This document shows, one piece after another, positions 1 through 10,800 of a DNA stretch of 64,000 nt. A program made the position numbers and the translations under genes. The stretch spans positions 30,752,001 through 30,816,000 of the forward strand of contig OZ316891.1 in NCBI GenBank assembly GCA_973895155.1, in the 5' to 3' direction. The DNA is from Marsupella aquatica. Lineage: Eukaryota; Marchantiophyta. Below the pieces are notes generated by a model. The model had not been told where the DNA came from. It did not search any database and saw nothing but the letters and a program-made list of their open reading frames with translations. The first letter of the stretch is position 1. The number at the start of each line of letters is the position of its first letter.

Positions 1-1377
1 ACAATAGGACGAAGTTCCCTATTTAGTGAGAATAGTCACCCTCTATCTAGTAGGCTGTTAAATAGCTTCTCTTTGTGAATTAGTGTTTTCTCTGTTGAGA
101 AAGTGCCAATGGCCAAAGTTTCACTGTGCTCCCATCTTTGGCATAGTTTCTATTATTGAACCTCACCCAACATTTGTACATTGATCACAAAAAAAACCCA
201 ATAGGAAATAGCTTAAGCATGGTGCAATGCTCACTCAACCTCCTATGGCTTTGACAAAAGCTTTCAATCAACATGTCATTCCCCTTCAGTTTCTTGCACA
301 TACTAGAGGTCTCACCCTCTTCCCATAAGATTGGAGGGATTGAATCAAATATGCACATTTAACTTTCATCCATTCCCATTCACTTCTTTGCACATACTAG
401 AGTCTCACGGTGCTCGAGCTATGGGCAAAAAACAAGCTAAGTTTTAATTAATTACAGTAAGTGATCCAAAAGTAGGCAGGATCGGTTAAGCATGCACTTC
501 AAACCTAGCAAGTGCTCCCTCCAAAAAGGCTCTTGCAAGAATATAATCATTCATATCTCAATCGCATCTCCACCTCTCAATCCTACCTGCCACCTATTTC
601 ATATGTACTCTTTGCCATCATCTATTCATATAGACTTAAACTAGTACCAGCTAGAATTTATGTTTCTTCTTTTCTTTACTTATTGAGAGATGACGGTCAC
701 CTAGGGTTTGAGTCTATAGCTGGCATGAATCTACTGTAGCTTTGCATCAAGATTTACAGATTAGATAAACTAACTTTTTGACACCAGTTTATTATTGTTG
801 TGCTAGGTGTATCCTCTTTGTTTGGGAAGCAGAGGTCTTCAGAACTATTCAAGACATTACCGTGTGAGCTGGTTTTTCCAAAACGATAGGATTATATACA
901 TCAATGATGGCAATGAAATTAGTGAACGGTTGTATTGGCTAGCGTGAGGCTCAAGGCGAAACTTGGCTCTTAGCCTGCTCAGACGTTGCATACTCATGAG
1001 AGGAGAAATTGAGGGTAAACTCAAATCGTATCATCCTGCTTGGGAAAGGGCGTGATATGCATTTGGTGAGAAAATCAAGGACAGCAAACGAAAAGTACAG
1101 TACTGGACTTACGTACGAGAGTGGCAAAGGAATCATAGAGGTAAAGTAGAGGATGGAAAATAGGAGCGAATCTTTTTAAATTTGTTTCCTTTGTTTTGTT
1201 GCATGGGTTCTTTTAGTTGTGTGCGTGGGGGGTTTCTTTTTGCCTCGCATAAACCAATTCAAACTCATTGAAAGAGCCACAATGCTTTGAAAAATAGGGG
1301 TATGAGTCAACTGAAGGTCATGGTGCCCCAAAAATCACTGAGACGACCAGGAAAGAAGCAAAACCAAAGACAAGGAA
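1..1377. other. No gene recognised
   Basis: AT-rich sequence with only short frames that have no recognisable protein features, no coding-like composition and no convincing splice context. No tRNA, transposon end or other element was recognised. Confidence 0.6.
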
Positions 1378-1590
1378 GTTAAACCAGAGCTTGACTACAG
1401 TAGTGCAAAGGGAGTGGCACAAGCAAGACCAAAAAAAAGGAAGTTAAACCAGGGCTTGAGTAGTGCAAAGGGAGTGGCACAAGCAAGACCAAAGGATGTT
1501 AAACCAGGGCTTGAGTAGTGCAAAGGGAGTGGCACAAGCAAGACCAAAGGAAGTTAAACCAGGGCTTGACTAGTGCAAAGGGAGTGGCAC
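1378..1590. repeat. Tandem repeat, about 55 bp x 4
   Basis: Four head-to-tail copies of a unit containing AACCAGGGCTTGA, then GTGCAAAGGGAGTGGCAC. Units begin near 1,378, 1,443, 1,498 and 1,553. The first is about 10 bases longer than the others. No coding potential is apparent. It is a small minisatellite in the intergenic region upstream of BUD13. Confidence 0.85.
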
Positions 1591-2785
1591 ACTCTGTAAG
1601 ACAGCAGGGGTCCTCACAATGGATCAATGACAAGAGTACAGTTCTATAGTCAGATCAGCAGTGCAGCATCTAAATCTGAAGGAGGAGACTTTTATGGTAG
1701 CAGGGGAGAGACATGGGCAACCTGAAGGATGTCATCTTGAATTTTCCATAACCCCACCCATGTACCATAATGAAAAGACATTTCATTGAAGGCATCTTCA
1801 AAAGTAAATTTCCCTGCCCGGATTTTGAGTTTGTGACTGGCCTGGTCCTAAGGTAGGGAAATCCCTAAACGATGCCAAGATTTCTGAATTTCTGAATTAC
1901 CCTGTGAGGATCTGATCTGGTGTGCTCAACAGAGTACAAACTCCTGTCTTTCCAGATGCTGCAACACACTATTGGTCATTTGGGGTGGGGATAGACAAGG
2001 GATGGAAAGAGATGGATTATTTTGGATGGGGGACAGGAGATGGGTGCTTCTGCTTGTTTAGGTGGGAGATGGGTGGAAGTGGGGGCAGGGGGTGGGGAGG
2101 GGGGCTTGGGGAGTGAGGAAATTAAGGGGTTTAGGGGATTAAAGTTTCAAAAAGCCAGCAGCGAAGGCAACAGAAAGTCAGCCATTGTATAATTTCTTCC
2201 ATACAGAGATCCAATAACCAGAAATCCCATCCCCAAAATCCTGTAGCCTTTCAGTTGGTGGACCTAACTTTTTGCAATTTGTTTACAGGTTTGGTGAACA
2301 CCAAGTTAGTGTTAAGTAAAAAAACCATATCATAAAGAGCATGCACATGTGCAACATTCAATGAACACACAAATAATAAACATAAGAGATACATAATCAA
2401 TACAGGTTTCCAAGAGATTACACAAAATAAGTGCATTGAACTCTAAGCCAGACAGTCATAATGTGTCTCCATAAACTAATCAGCTTTTGGGTTCTTAACA
2501 ATGAGCCTAAGTTCTGGTCACTAGTTAAATTATGCTAGTAAATATAATAAAAGCACATATAACTTTAACCAAAGATCAGAATATGGTTAAATTAACTATG
2601 GTTACCTAATAATTCTAGACATGAGAATAAATAATTACACTAACCAAACCCAATAGGGTTGGAGATGCCCTAACAAAGAGATGTAAATCATACACTCTCA
2701 TCATATATGAGAAATTTCACATTTTTCCCTTGTCACCTAGTGCAAACTCTTGTTGAGCGCACACTATTTCCTTTTCCCGGGACTG
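1591..2785. other. No gene recognised; G-rich stretch near 2,060-2,115
   Basis: Nothing recognisable as a gene. A strongly purine/G-rich stretch of about 55 bases (runs such as GGGGGCAGGGGGTGGGGAGGG) lies near 2,060-2,115 on the + strand and could form a G-quadruplex. The rest is AT-rich. Confidence 0.5.
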
Positions 2786-3130
2786 TGCAGTTAGAGGGAG
2801 ACCACTGTAGTAGCTTGAAGTATTACCTGACGTAAGTGCACACCGGTCGCGGGAGTGTACACTTACAGAGAATCGTTTCACTCCTGTCTCCTAGTGCAAA
2901 CCCGCGGTGGGTGTCGCGCGAGTGTGCACTTAGAGAGAGACAACTGTAGTAGCTTGAAGTATTACCCGCTTAATTTAAGTGCACGCCTATCGCTTCTTCG
3001 CGCGAGTGTGCAGTTATAGAGAGACGGCCGTAGTAGCTTGAAGTAATACCCGCCTTAAGTGCACGACTTTTGCTTCTTCGCGCGAGTGTGCACTTATAGA
3101 GAGACGACTGTAGTAGCTTGAAGTGATTTG
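2786..3130. repeat. Tandem repeat, about 80-140 bp x 4, upstream of BUD13
   Basis: Four copies of a unit built on GTAGTAGCTTGAAGT followed by AAGTGCAC and GCGAGTGTGCA. The GCTTGAAGT core occurs near 2,812, 2,951, 3,035 and 3,115, so spacing falls from about 139 to about 80 bp. The unit is more GC-rich than its surroundings. It lies about 1 kb upstream of the BUD13 start and may fall in its promoter region. Confidence 0.8.
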
Positions 3131-3209
3131 TTGAAGCTCGGCGCAGCGATCTGAGCTCTCTTCCTCGTTGAAGTCGTTCGCTACAGGGTCGAAGTAGTTT
3201 CTCAAAGCT

Positions 3210-3875
3210 CCCGCAAAGAAATCTTAGCTCGATCTACGCAGACTCTGTTTCGCTTTTGTTCGCCACTACATTAGGTTGAACCGCTGTTGAAATTCGTCAC
3301 AGAAATCTTTGATTTAGAAACATTCTTACCTGTGCACGGGCTTTTTCGAGCTTTCAGTGAACTCGGAATTGAAGGATCGTTGCAAGAAATCTTAGCTCGA
3401 CACGGTGCTCCGGTTTCGTTCGCTACTAGATTAGGTTATTCATTTTACCGAAACTCAGCACAGAAGTCTTAGATTTACCAACATCCTTCTCTATGCACAG
3501 GCTTTCCGAGCATTTAGCGACTTAGGAAATGAGGGGTCGTTGCTAGAAATCTTAGCTCGATCTTCGCACACGCTGTTTCGGTTTCGTTCGTTACTCGATT
3601 AGGTTTAACCATTGTTTCGAAACTCAGCACAGAAGTCTGAGATTTACAAACACTCATATCGGTCAACGGGTATTTCGAGCTTACAGTACCTTGGAAATTA
3701 GGGTCGACAATCTTAGCTTGATCTACTGACACGCTGTTTCGGTTTCGTTCGCTACTAGATTGGTTTCAAATAATTTTGTCGAAATTCAGCACGGAATGTG
3801 CTGAGATCTGCGAACACTCTTATATGTGCACGGGGTTTTTGAGGATTCAGTGACCTTGGAGTTCACTGATCGTTG
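3210..3875. repeat. Tandem repeat, about 163 bp x 4, upstream of BUD13
   Basis: Four degenerate copies of a unit of about 160-167 bp. Each contains a variant of AATCTTAGCTCGA, then TTTCGTTCGCTACTAGATTAG, then CAGCACAGAAGTCT and a CGAGC-TTCAGTGA end. Units begin near 3,217, 3,384, 3,546 and 3,708. The array adjoins the previous one and ends about 200 bp before the BUD13 start codon, so it may be promoter or 5' leader. No long frame runs through it. Confidence 0.8.
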
Positions 3876-4089
3876 AATTTGACGTGCTGAAATTTCTGAA
3901 TGGATGGCTCGTGCAGTTCACTTGAATGTCACTGCGGCGATCAGGAGTCCCGGTGTCATGGGCTAACAAGCAACTGACAAAAAATAAAGTCTTAGGCTCT
4001 TCCCGTGTCCGGGGCGATTTTTCTCAAGGGTCCTGAGGACGGACGGACGGACACACTTTTGTTAGGGAGAGCCCTCATTTCGCTCGGGA

Positions 4090-6009
4090 ATGGCTGCCCG
4101 GGGTCTCAAGGATTACTTGCAACGCTATGTCGATAATCCATCTGATGGAGCAGGTGGAGGGAAGACGAAGAAGACGAAGAAAAGCAAGGGGAAAACTGGT
4201 GGTGGTAGTAATGCGGGCAGTGGGGTTATCATCGTGGACAATGATGCTACCTGGCACAGGGAACTGAAAGAGCAGGATGAGGACGAACCCGATGAAGAAG
4301 GAGAGGGGCCGCAGGTGATAGAGGACGTGGAAGTGAAGAGAATGCACAGGATGGAGGCTTTAAAGACTCATCGACCGTATCTGTCCATGGCGAACGATGG
4401 GAGTGGCTGGGTGACAGTGATGGATGACACAGCTCGTGGTGGTGGTGGTAACGACAATTCAGCTCCGCGTTCTCCACAAGAGGGTAACCCTTCGGATATT
4501 TCTGCAAAGAGGAAGAGGAGTGATTCCCCTGATTTGTCACCCCCTAGAAGAAGAAGAGATTCCCCGGATTTGTCACCCGTGAGGAGGAACGAATTCCCTG
4601 ACTCGTCACCCCCAAGGAGAAGGCGAGATTTTACGGATTTGTCACCTCCGCGGAGAAGGAATGATTCTCCTGACATTTCACATTCTAGAAGTAGACAAGG
4701 CTCTCCAGATTTGTCACCACCTAGGAGGAGGAGGGATTCTCCTGACATAGCTCCCCAGAGGAGAAGGTATGATTCTCCACAGGATAAGTCTCCAAGTCTG
4801 TTCACAAAGCGGAAGAGGATAAATTCTCTTGATCTGTCACCCCCGAGAAGAAGACAGGTCTCGGAGAATTCGACCGCATCCCAGGACCCGCCCAGGAGAT
4901 CGAAATTCTCCGATGGGGTTCCAAAATTCGTGTCTGGAGACTCGTCTCCACGAAGGAGAAAAGATTCTACTGACCTATCTCCCCCGAGGAGGAAGCACGA
5001 TTCTCCTATCAGCGAATCTCGAGATGTAACAACGACGAGGAAGGGAGACAATTCTCCCGACCTGTCAGCCCCGAGAAGAGGAAAAGGCTCTGGAGATTTG
5101 TCCCCTCCTCGGAGATCGAAAATCTCCTCTGGGGATTCAAGGTTTGCGCATCGAGATATGCCACGGAGGAGGACTGATTCTCCGGATTTGTCACCTCCAC
5201 GGAGGAGGAAGGATTCTCCGGATCTGCCCCCTGGAAGAAATCTAGAGTCCAAGGATTTGTCCCCTCGCAGAAAACCCAAAAATACAATGGTGTCTCCAAC
5301 GCAGAACAGGTCTCAAGACTCGTCACCTCCTCGGAAGAAGGGTACTGCAAGAATGTCGGATGGGACCTATGCAGGTCTGAGGACTGATAGAGAGGACATT
5401 TCAGCAGCCGAGCGCAAGAGAGCTGCTGAAGCGAAAAGGGTCGCCGAGTTGGATCCCTCGCTCAGCGGACGAGGGGCACAGACGGTTTATCGTGACCGAA
5501 GAGGGAGAAGGCTAGAAGGGTTAGAAGAGTTGATGAGACAGCAAAAGGGTGAAGTGAAACCTGCCCAAGAGCCTTTGGAGTGGGGCAAAGGTTTGGCTCA
5601 AAAGAAGGTGGCGGAAGCAAACGTTGCCGAGCTTGAAGCCGAGAAGAGTAGACCTTTCGCTCGTTACAGAGATGATGCGGAATTAGATAAATCCTTAAAG
5701 GAAAGATTGCGTTGGGGAGATCCTATGGCTCATCTGGTGAAGCAAAACAACGCCGAACCTGTCTTGGAAGACTTGGGGGCTCGTGAAGAAATGAAGGCTT
5801 CCGGTTTTGTTGTTCCGCAGGATATCCCAAAACACAGTTGGCTCAAGAGAGGAACTAATCCTCCTCCAAATCGATACGACATTAGGCCTGGCAGGCATTG
5901 GGATGGTGTGGATCGAAGTACAGGTTATGAGCAAGGACTTTTCAAGTCAAAGAATGAGAAGAAGGCTCGCGACCTGGAGGCCTATCTTTGGTCTGTGTCG
6001 GACATGTAG
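4090..6009 (+). CDS. BUD13: BUD13 homolog, pre-mRNA splicing factor
   Basis: Single-exon gene of 639 codons from ATG 4,090 to TAG 6,007. BUD13 is a subunit of the RES complex, which binds the activated spliceosome in the nucleus. The start MAARGLKDYLQRYV matches the family N-terminus. Residues about 20-40 are Lys/Gly-rich. A conserved block with VIIVDNDATWHRE follows. Residues about 130-430 hold some fifteen copies of an Arg/Ser unit of type RRRDSPDLSPPRR, as in other BUD13 proteins but long here. The C-terminal 170 residues form the conserved BUD13 domain: YRDRRGRR near 457, LEWGKGLAQ, the WGDPM block, then PPNRYDIRPGRHWDGVDRS and the family ending with KARDLEAYLWSVSDM. No intron is needed. 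Long antisense frames here are shadows of the Arg/Ser repeats. Confidence 0.96.
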   Translation: MAARGLKDYLQRYVDNPSDGAGGGKTKKTKKSKGKTGGGSNAGSGVIIVDNDATWHRELKEQDEDEPDEEGEGPQVIEDVEVKRMHRMEALKTHRPYLSMANDGSGWVTVMDDTARGGGGNDNSAPRSPQEGNPSDISAKRKRSDSPDLSPPRRRRDSPDLSPVRRNEFPDSSPPRRRRDFTDLSPPRRRNDSPDISHSRSRQGSPDLSPPRRRRDSPDIAPQRRRYDSPQDKSPSLFTKRKRINSLDLSPPRRRQVSENSTASQDPPRRSKFSDGVPKFVSGDSSPRRRKDSTDLSPPRRKHDSPISESRDVTTTRKGDNSPDLSAPRRGKGSGDLSPPRRSKISSGDSRFAHRDMPRRRTDSPDLSPPRRRKDSPDLPPGRNLESKDLSPRRKPKNTMVSPTQNRSQDSSPPRKKGTARMSDGTYAGLRTDREDISAAERKRAAEAKRVAELDPSLSGRGAQTVYRDRRGRRLEGLEELMRQQKGEVKPAQEPLEWGKGLAQKKVAEANVAELEAEKSRPFARYRDDAELDKSLKERLRWGDPMAHLVKQNNAEPVLEDLGAREEMKASGFVVPQDIPKHSWLKRGTNPPPNRYDIRPGRHWDGVDRSTGYEQGLFKSKNEKKARDLEAYLWSVSDM

Positions 6010-7864
6010 TTGGCTTATTTGTCCACCGTGGGGAGCAAAAGCTGAAGGGAGCCATTTCGTGAATGTGGATGACTTTAATTCTTCTGATCTTGCGAGTGGG
6101 AAGATCCGGAAGGACTTCTTTTCTGAAACGTATCTGGAGGGTACTCAAGGTGAATGAAGCATGTTTGATAGGCATTTTCTCCCATGTTCATGTGGGTATT
6201 TAGGATTGCCAATCGTAATCTATTTTGGTTGCACGGAGCAAACTAATCTTCTTCCAGTTAATGAGTACAGTCTTTCCTTCTGACAGATTCCAATAAAGAG
6301 TCCTTCAGCCTCCGGTCTAGATGACAAGAAAGACTCTATAACGGTAATGTTCAAGTGACGTTCGAGACGGGTTTTGAGTTGGGACACTCTGAACCTGAAG
6401 ATCACGTTCGAAGCGGGCCATTCTTAGTTATCAGTTAGAGCTGAAAGGGCTGCAGCAGGTCTTACAGAAGAAGGAACGTTAAAAGGAAGCAATCTGTCGA
6501 CACAGCTGAAACAGGAAGCTCTGTATATAGTGTCGCGTTGTTCGATCCGCATTTGGATAATTTCCGGAGGAGCTGGAGTCAGTAGAGGAGGGAGTCCATC
6601 TACTGCCATCCCTACGGTGGCTACCAGAAGTCGGATTTGCTATACTTGAAAAACTTCCGACTTGAGCAACAATTGAGAAACCATCTCCTGTATCTTTATG
6701 AGCACTTGAGGCTTTATGAGCACTTGAGGTTCAGTTTACCTGCGATTGTCAGCGCAGAGAGATAGTTGGTTTACTTGTGTGATTGCCTGACTAGAATATT
6801 GTCACTGGTTGTTGGTCTAGGATAATCTGAGCATTCTCAGACGTAAAATGCGTCTCCTTTGTTTGACGAAAAGGGATTGTTTATGCAATCCATGTGCCAC
6901 ATTGGCCAGCAAACTTCTGGAAATCCAAGTTGTATTTGACATTGTAGCAGAAGCTGGCTTTGGAGGTCTAGAGGTCTCGTGCGTCCTTTGCGGGTTTGCG
7001 TTGCTCCTGGAGCCTCTGTCAATTTTGGGTATTGCTGAAATTTGGAAGTTTGTGCCATCTTAATATGTACTTGTGACCATGCAATGGGTAGTCACGCATA
7101 GAACACGTTGTGGCTTGAACCCGTAATTGGCCTCGAGTTTGTGAAACATTATCATTGTAGTTGACCTAACAAATTATTATGGGAAAGTGCAAAAATAATG
7201 TGTAATCGTTGGTCGGCAACTCAATATCAACGCAATGACTCTTGAAAACAGAAATGAATTCTTTGCCGTGAAAGTGGAGACCTGCTTTGCGAGGAGATGA
7301 TTCCATTTTTTTGCTGGATTGAAAATGTGACAATCTGTGGCGATAATTTGTGCAGCTACGGTAAGATGTAGCGCTTGAGAGGAAGCAATTCCCTACTTAA
7401 CGGAGTCACAGAACCCACTTCAACCATTTGTTGTCTCCTGCACTCAGACTATTTAAAAAAAATTACAATTTACATCCCACTATCTTTGGTCAGTGATTTT
7501 TCGAGGAGCGTCAGGTTACGTAAATGCTGATTACAAGCTTACATATTTCTGCAAGGCCTATCGTTACTCCTTGGAATGGAATGTACTGTCCGCCCCGCCT
7601 GTTGTCCAGACAGACAATGAGAAGGGCAGAAATACAAAAGTGTCGATGCTTCCTCCTAGGAAACTGGGTGTCTACAGCAAATTAGATTAAGCTTTACGTT
7701 GGAAACTTCTAAGTATTCGTTGTACAATCCTTACTAATATGACCAACGGCGGACATGGGGGATCAATCAAAATTGATATGGTGGATGTGTAAAGCACAGA
7801 ATGAGACAGAGTAGACACAGGCTGTATTCAAACTCAAAAGCTAAATCTGAGGGCAACCTAGGGA
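6010..7864. other. BUD13 3' flank and intergenic; no gene recognised
   Basis: Contains the presumed 3' UTR of BUD13 and the 3' UTR of the CCDC57-like gene on the other strand (the two genes are convergent). Only short frames without recognisable features occur. No RNA gene or transposon feature was seen. Confidence 0.6.
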
Positions 7865-10800
7865 TCACAATGATACCTTTGAGGGGTGATTGGTCAAAAC
7901 TCGGAATTGACTTAGCTCAGGCTGATGCGAATGTATGTTCTCTCGAAGATTTGCTGGAAATGCTTTTTCCTTTCGGACAACCTTGCCAGTAACAGCAGCA
8001 GTTCCCTTCTTTCTCAAAATCGTGCCAGACGCCTTCCGCAACTGGGACTCATCCTTCCCTACTTGTGGCCTCTTCTCATGTTGCAGAGATCCTCTCCTAT
8101 CTCTTGGTTTCAACCAAGGCTTTCTCGGGGCCGAATGAGAATTGCTATGTGCGGTGGGTACTGAAGCAGATTGGCGGGGCAAAGCAGATCCTGATGGACG
8201 ACTCATGTCACTCTCATCAGACCAGCGACCAGCAAGTTCAGGAAGGCCGTGTGGATTGAATTTTCGTTGACACTTGAGGATAGAGCGGTGTGCTACTTCT
8301 TTCTCTTCACTGCCACTAGATGAGTTTACGCCACCATTTCTGAAATCCCGCCAATGCTTGGTGGGCTCATGCGTGCAGTGAGAGCGTTTGTTTTGCAACT
8401 TTGGTGATGGATTGTTGGACATCTCAGGGGTTGAGTCAGGCAGAGTATTTTCATTCTCCTCATCTGTCATGTACCTCCGACAATGTGTGCACACAATGTC
8501 AGAGTGACTACTTGCCACAGATGGAACCCTGACTTTCAATCTCTTGCTGCCATTTATTCGCAGTCTAGAAGTGCCGAGGGAATCTCTTGCTGATGGTCTC
8601 GTTGCCAGTTTCTCTTTTCTCATCCTTAAAGGATAGTCGCTGGCGGAACAAACTTCTCTAGGAATAGTCAATTGTTCTTGTTTAAGTATGGTTTTGGCCA
8701 GAAGAGCACCACCCATATCTTCCCAATTGAGGCTTGGCTTCTGCCTCGAGTGCTGATTTTCCTGCCCCTTCGATGACTTTGCTGACGCCCTTTCTTGGTC
8801 ACAAGATTCATGGTAACGTGTAGAACTTGGGGTTCTACCCGCAAGATCTTCTGAACTAAATTTCTTGTTGAATGCTTTATAGCTGTCTGCTATTGGTTGA
8901 TGAGGGCTTGGAGGGATGTCGAAATGCAATGATTTTGTTGGGTGGCGTGATTTTTCCATACTGCGAGGAGATGGAGATGGATCTGTCTGATCTGTTGAGC
9001 AGAGCGATGTTAGCTGTTGCCTTACTCTTGCAATCTGCTCATTAAGTTTCAACACTTCTGCTGAGACAGTCAAGGCACCATGGTTTTCACTGGGTATTCC
9101 CTTCGAGTTAACTGCGGTTGGTCCATGGGAAAGACCAGCCTGATATGAGCTTGGGGTGTTGTGACGGTTGCCTGACATGTCGTTTGGGTCGTTCTCCTCT
9201 TCATGCAGACCACCTTCACTGATAGCGACATTCTCCACAGGTTTGTGTTGTGACGTCTCTTCTTCGCCATTCATTGAGTCGACCTGATGAAGTCCATCCA
9301 ACTATTAATTTGGAAAATTACTTGACTGCTAACAGTGGCTGTATTATCAAGGTCTTCATGTTTCTATTGGCTAAGACTCCTGCTGCGGTGGCTTTTACCC
9401 AGAGACTAGGTAAATGCAAAGTACAAATTACAATTCCACAAAGAGAGAAGACACTTACCATTATCATATGAGGGATGAAGGTTCATCACTAACCTGTCTA
9501 TGGAACCGTTCATTTCTGTCGTGTACATCCTTCATCATGGAACGCAACAATTGCAACTCATCCTTCTCTGCCAGGGAGATAGTTTGTTGTTCTGGTGGAC
9601 AAAAAACAGTTTTTCCCTTTACTTGCTGAGGGCCTTCCCTCCACACTGAGTCTGGACGTCTGCTAGGTTGATGCAAGCTGCAAGCAACAATACATATCAT
9701 GAACTTCTTCCCACAGTTGCAATCCAATCTATAGACTTCTATACTTAGCACCAAGAAGGTTTTAGGGGTGGTTTCCATGTGAGCAAAACTCTTTCCACGT
9801 TATCCTCTGGGATTGGATTGGATTGGAGCTGAAGTTTGCTTGTTTCATACCACAATCCTTACTGCAGTGGGGCTTCCTTTGGTGGTTCAAATAATCAAAT
9901 CAATATTAGGCCCTTTATGAACCTGAGAACTGTTATTGGTCATGGATTTTAACCTGAAATCAATTGCTTATTAGAAATGAGAGAATATATAGTTTGGAGC
10001 GACAGTTCCTTTCTCATACCCAGACGGGTCATTAGAGACAAACGCATTTTGGATTTTTATACTCCTATAATTTTTTATTCTTTCCTTTCTTTGGGATCAT
10101 CCAAGGTTTTTGGTGACCTGTGTTGCACCCTTCCAGCCATACATGCAGGGAGGGGCGAACAGAGTTGTTGTGACCTTGCGAGATTGGATACTAGCGACAT
10201 ACTCAGTACCATGTCTTCTCAAATTTTACCGGTCTTGAAAAATCGAGATTTGTTGCAATACTTCTGAGCAGAGACATAGACTATGAATAAAGCTCGCCAT
10301 AACTGAGGCGCAACATTTGGTTTAGATCTAGGACACAATCACGCTTTGTGTGTTGAAAGACCCCTTGGGTGATTGACTTGCTGGAAAACCTTCACACTAC
10401 GGGAAGCATACGTGCGAACCAGTCGGTGCTGCAGATTCTCATTAAGTTGGTAACGAATGCAATGGAGCGAGAAGAAATTGTAAACTATGGAACAATTGAT
10501 GTCCCATTGCTTGTTTTGGGAAAAGGAGGGCTGACCTTGAAAGCGAAGGTCCTTCCATAATGTGGTGCGTGATTTTGTCCTGCTCCAGATTTTCGTTATC
10601 CGCATTTGCTGAAAACCCTTTGAGGCGCTGCAACACTCCTGCAGTCTCCAATTCATGTCGCAGATCTGAAATGACTTGACCAACTTTGACGTTTTCTGCT
10701 TCCAACTCTTCCACCCTGGCCTTCAGAAACATGTTCTCCTTTTCCACAGCAAGCTGGGGTTCCACATCTCCCTCTTGCAGACCTAGACTGTTTTTCCCAG

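Noticed and set aside
4368-5279. 303-codon antisense frame over BUD13
   Set aside because: It follows exactly the Arg/Ser repeat of BUD13 on the other strand (repeating GGDKSGES); a mirror of the repeat, not a gene.
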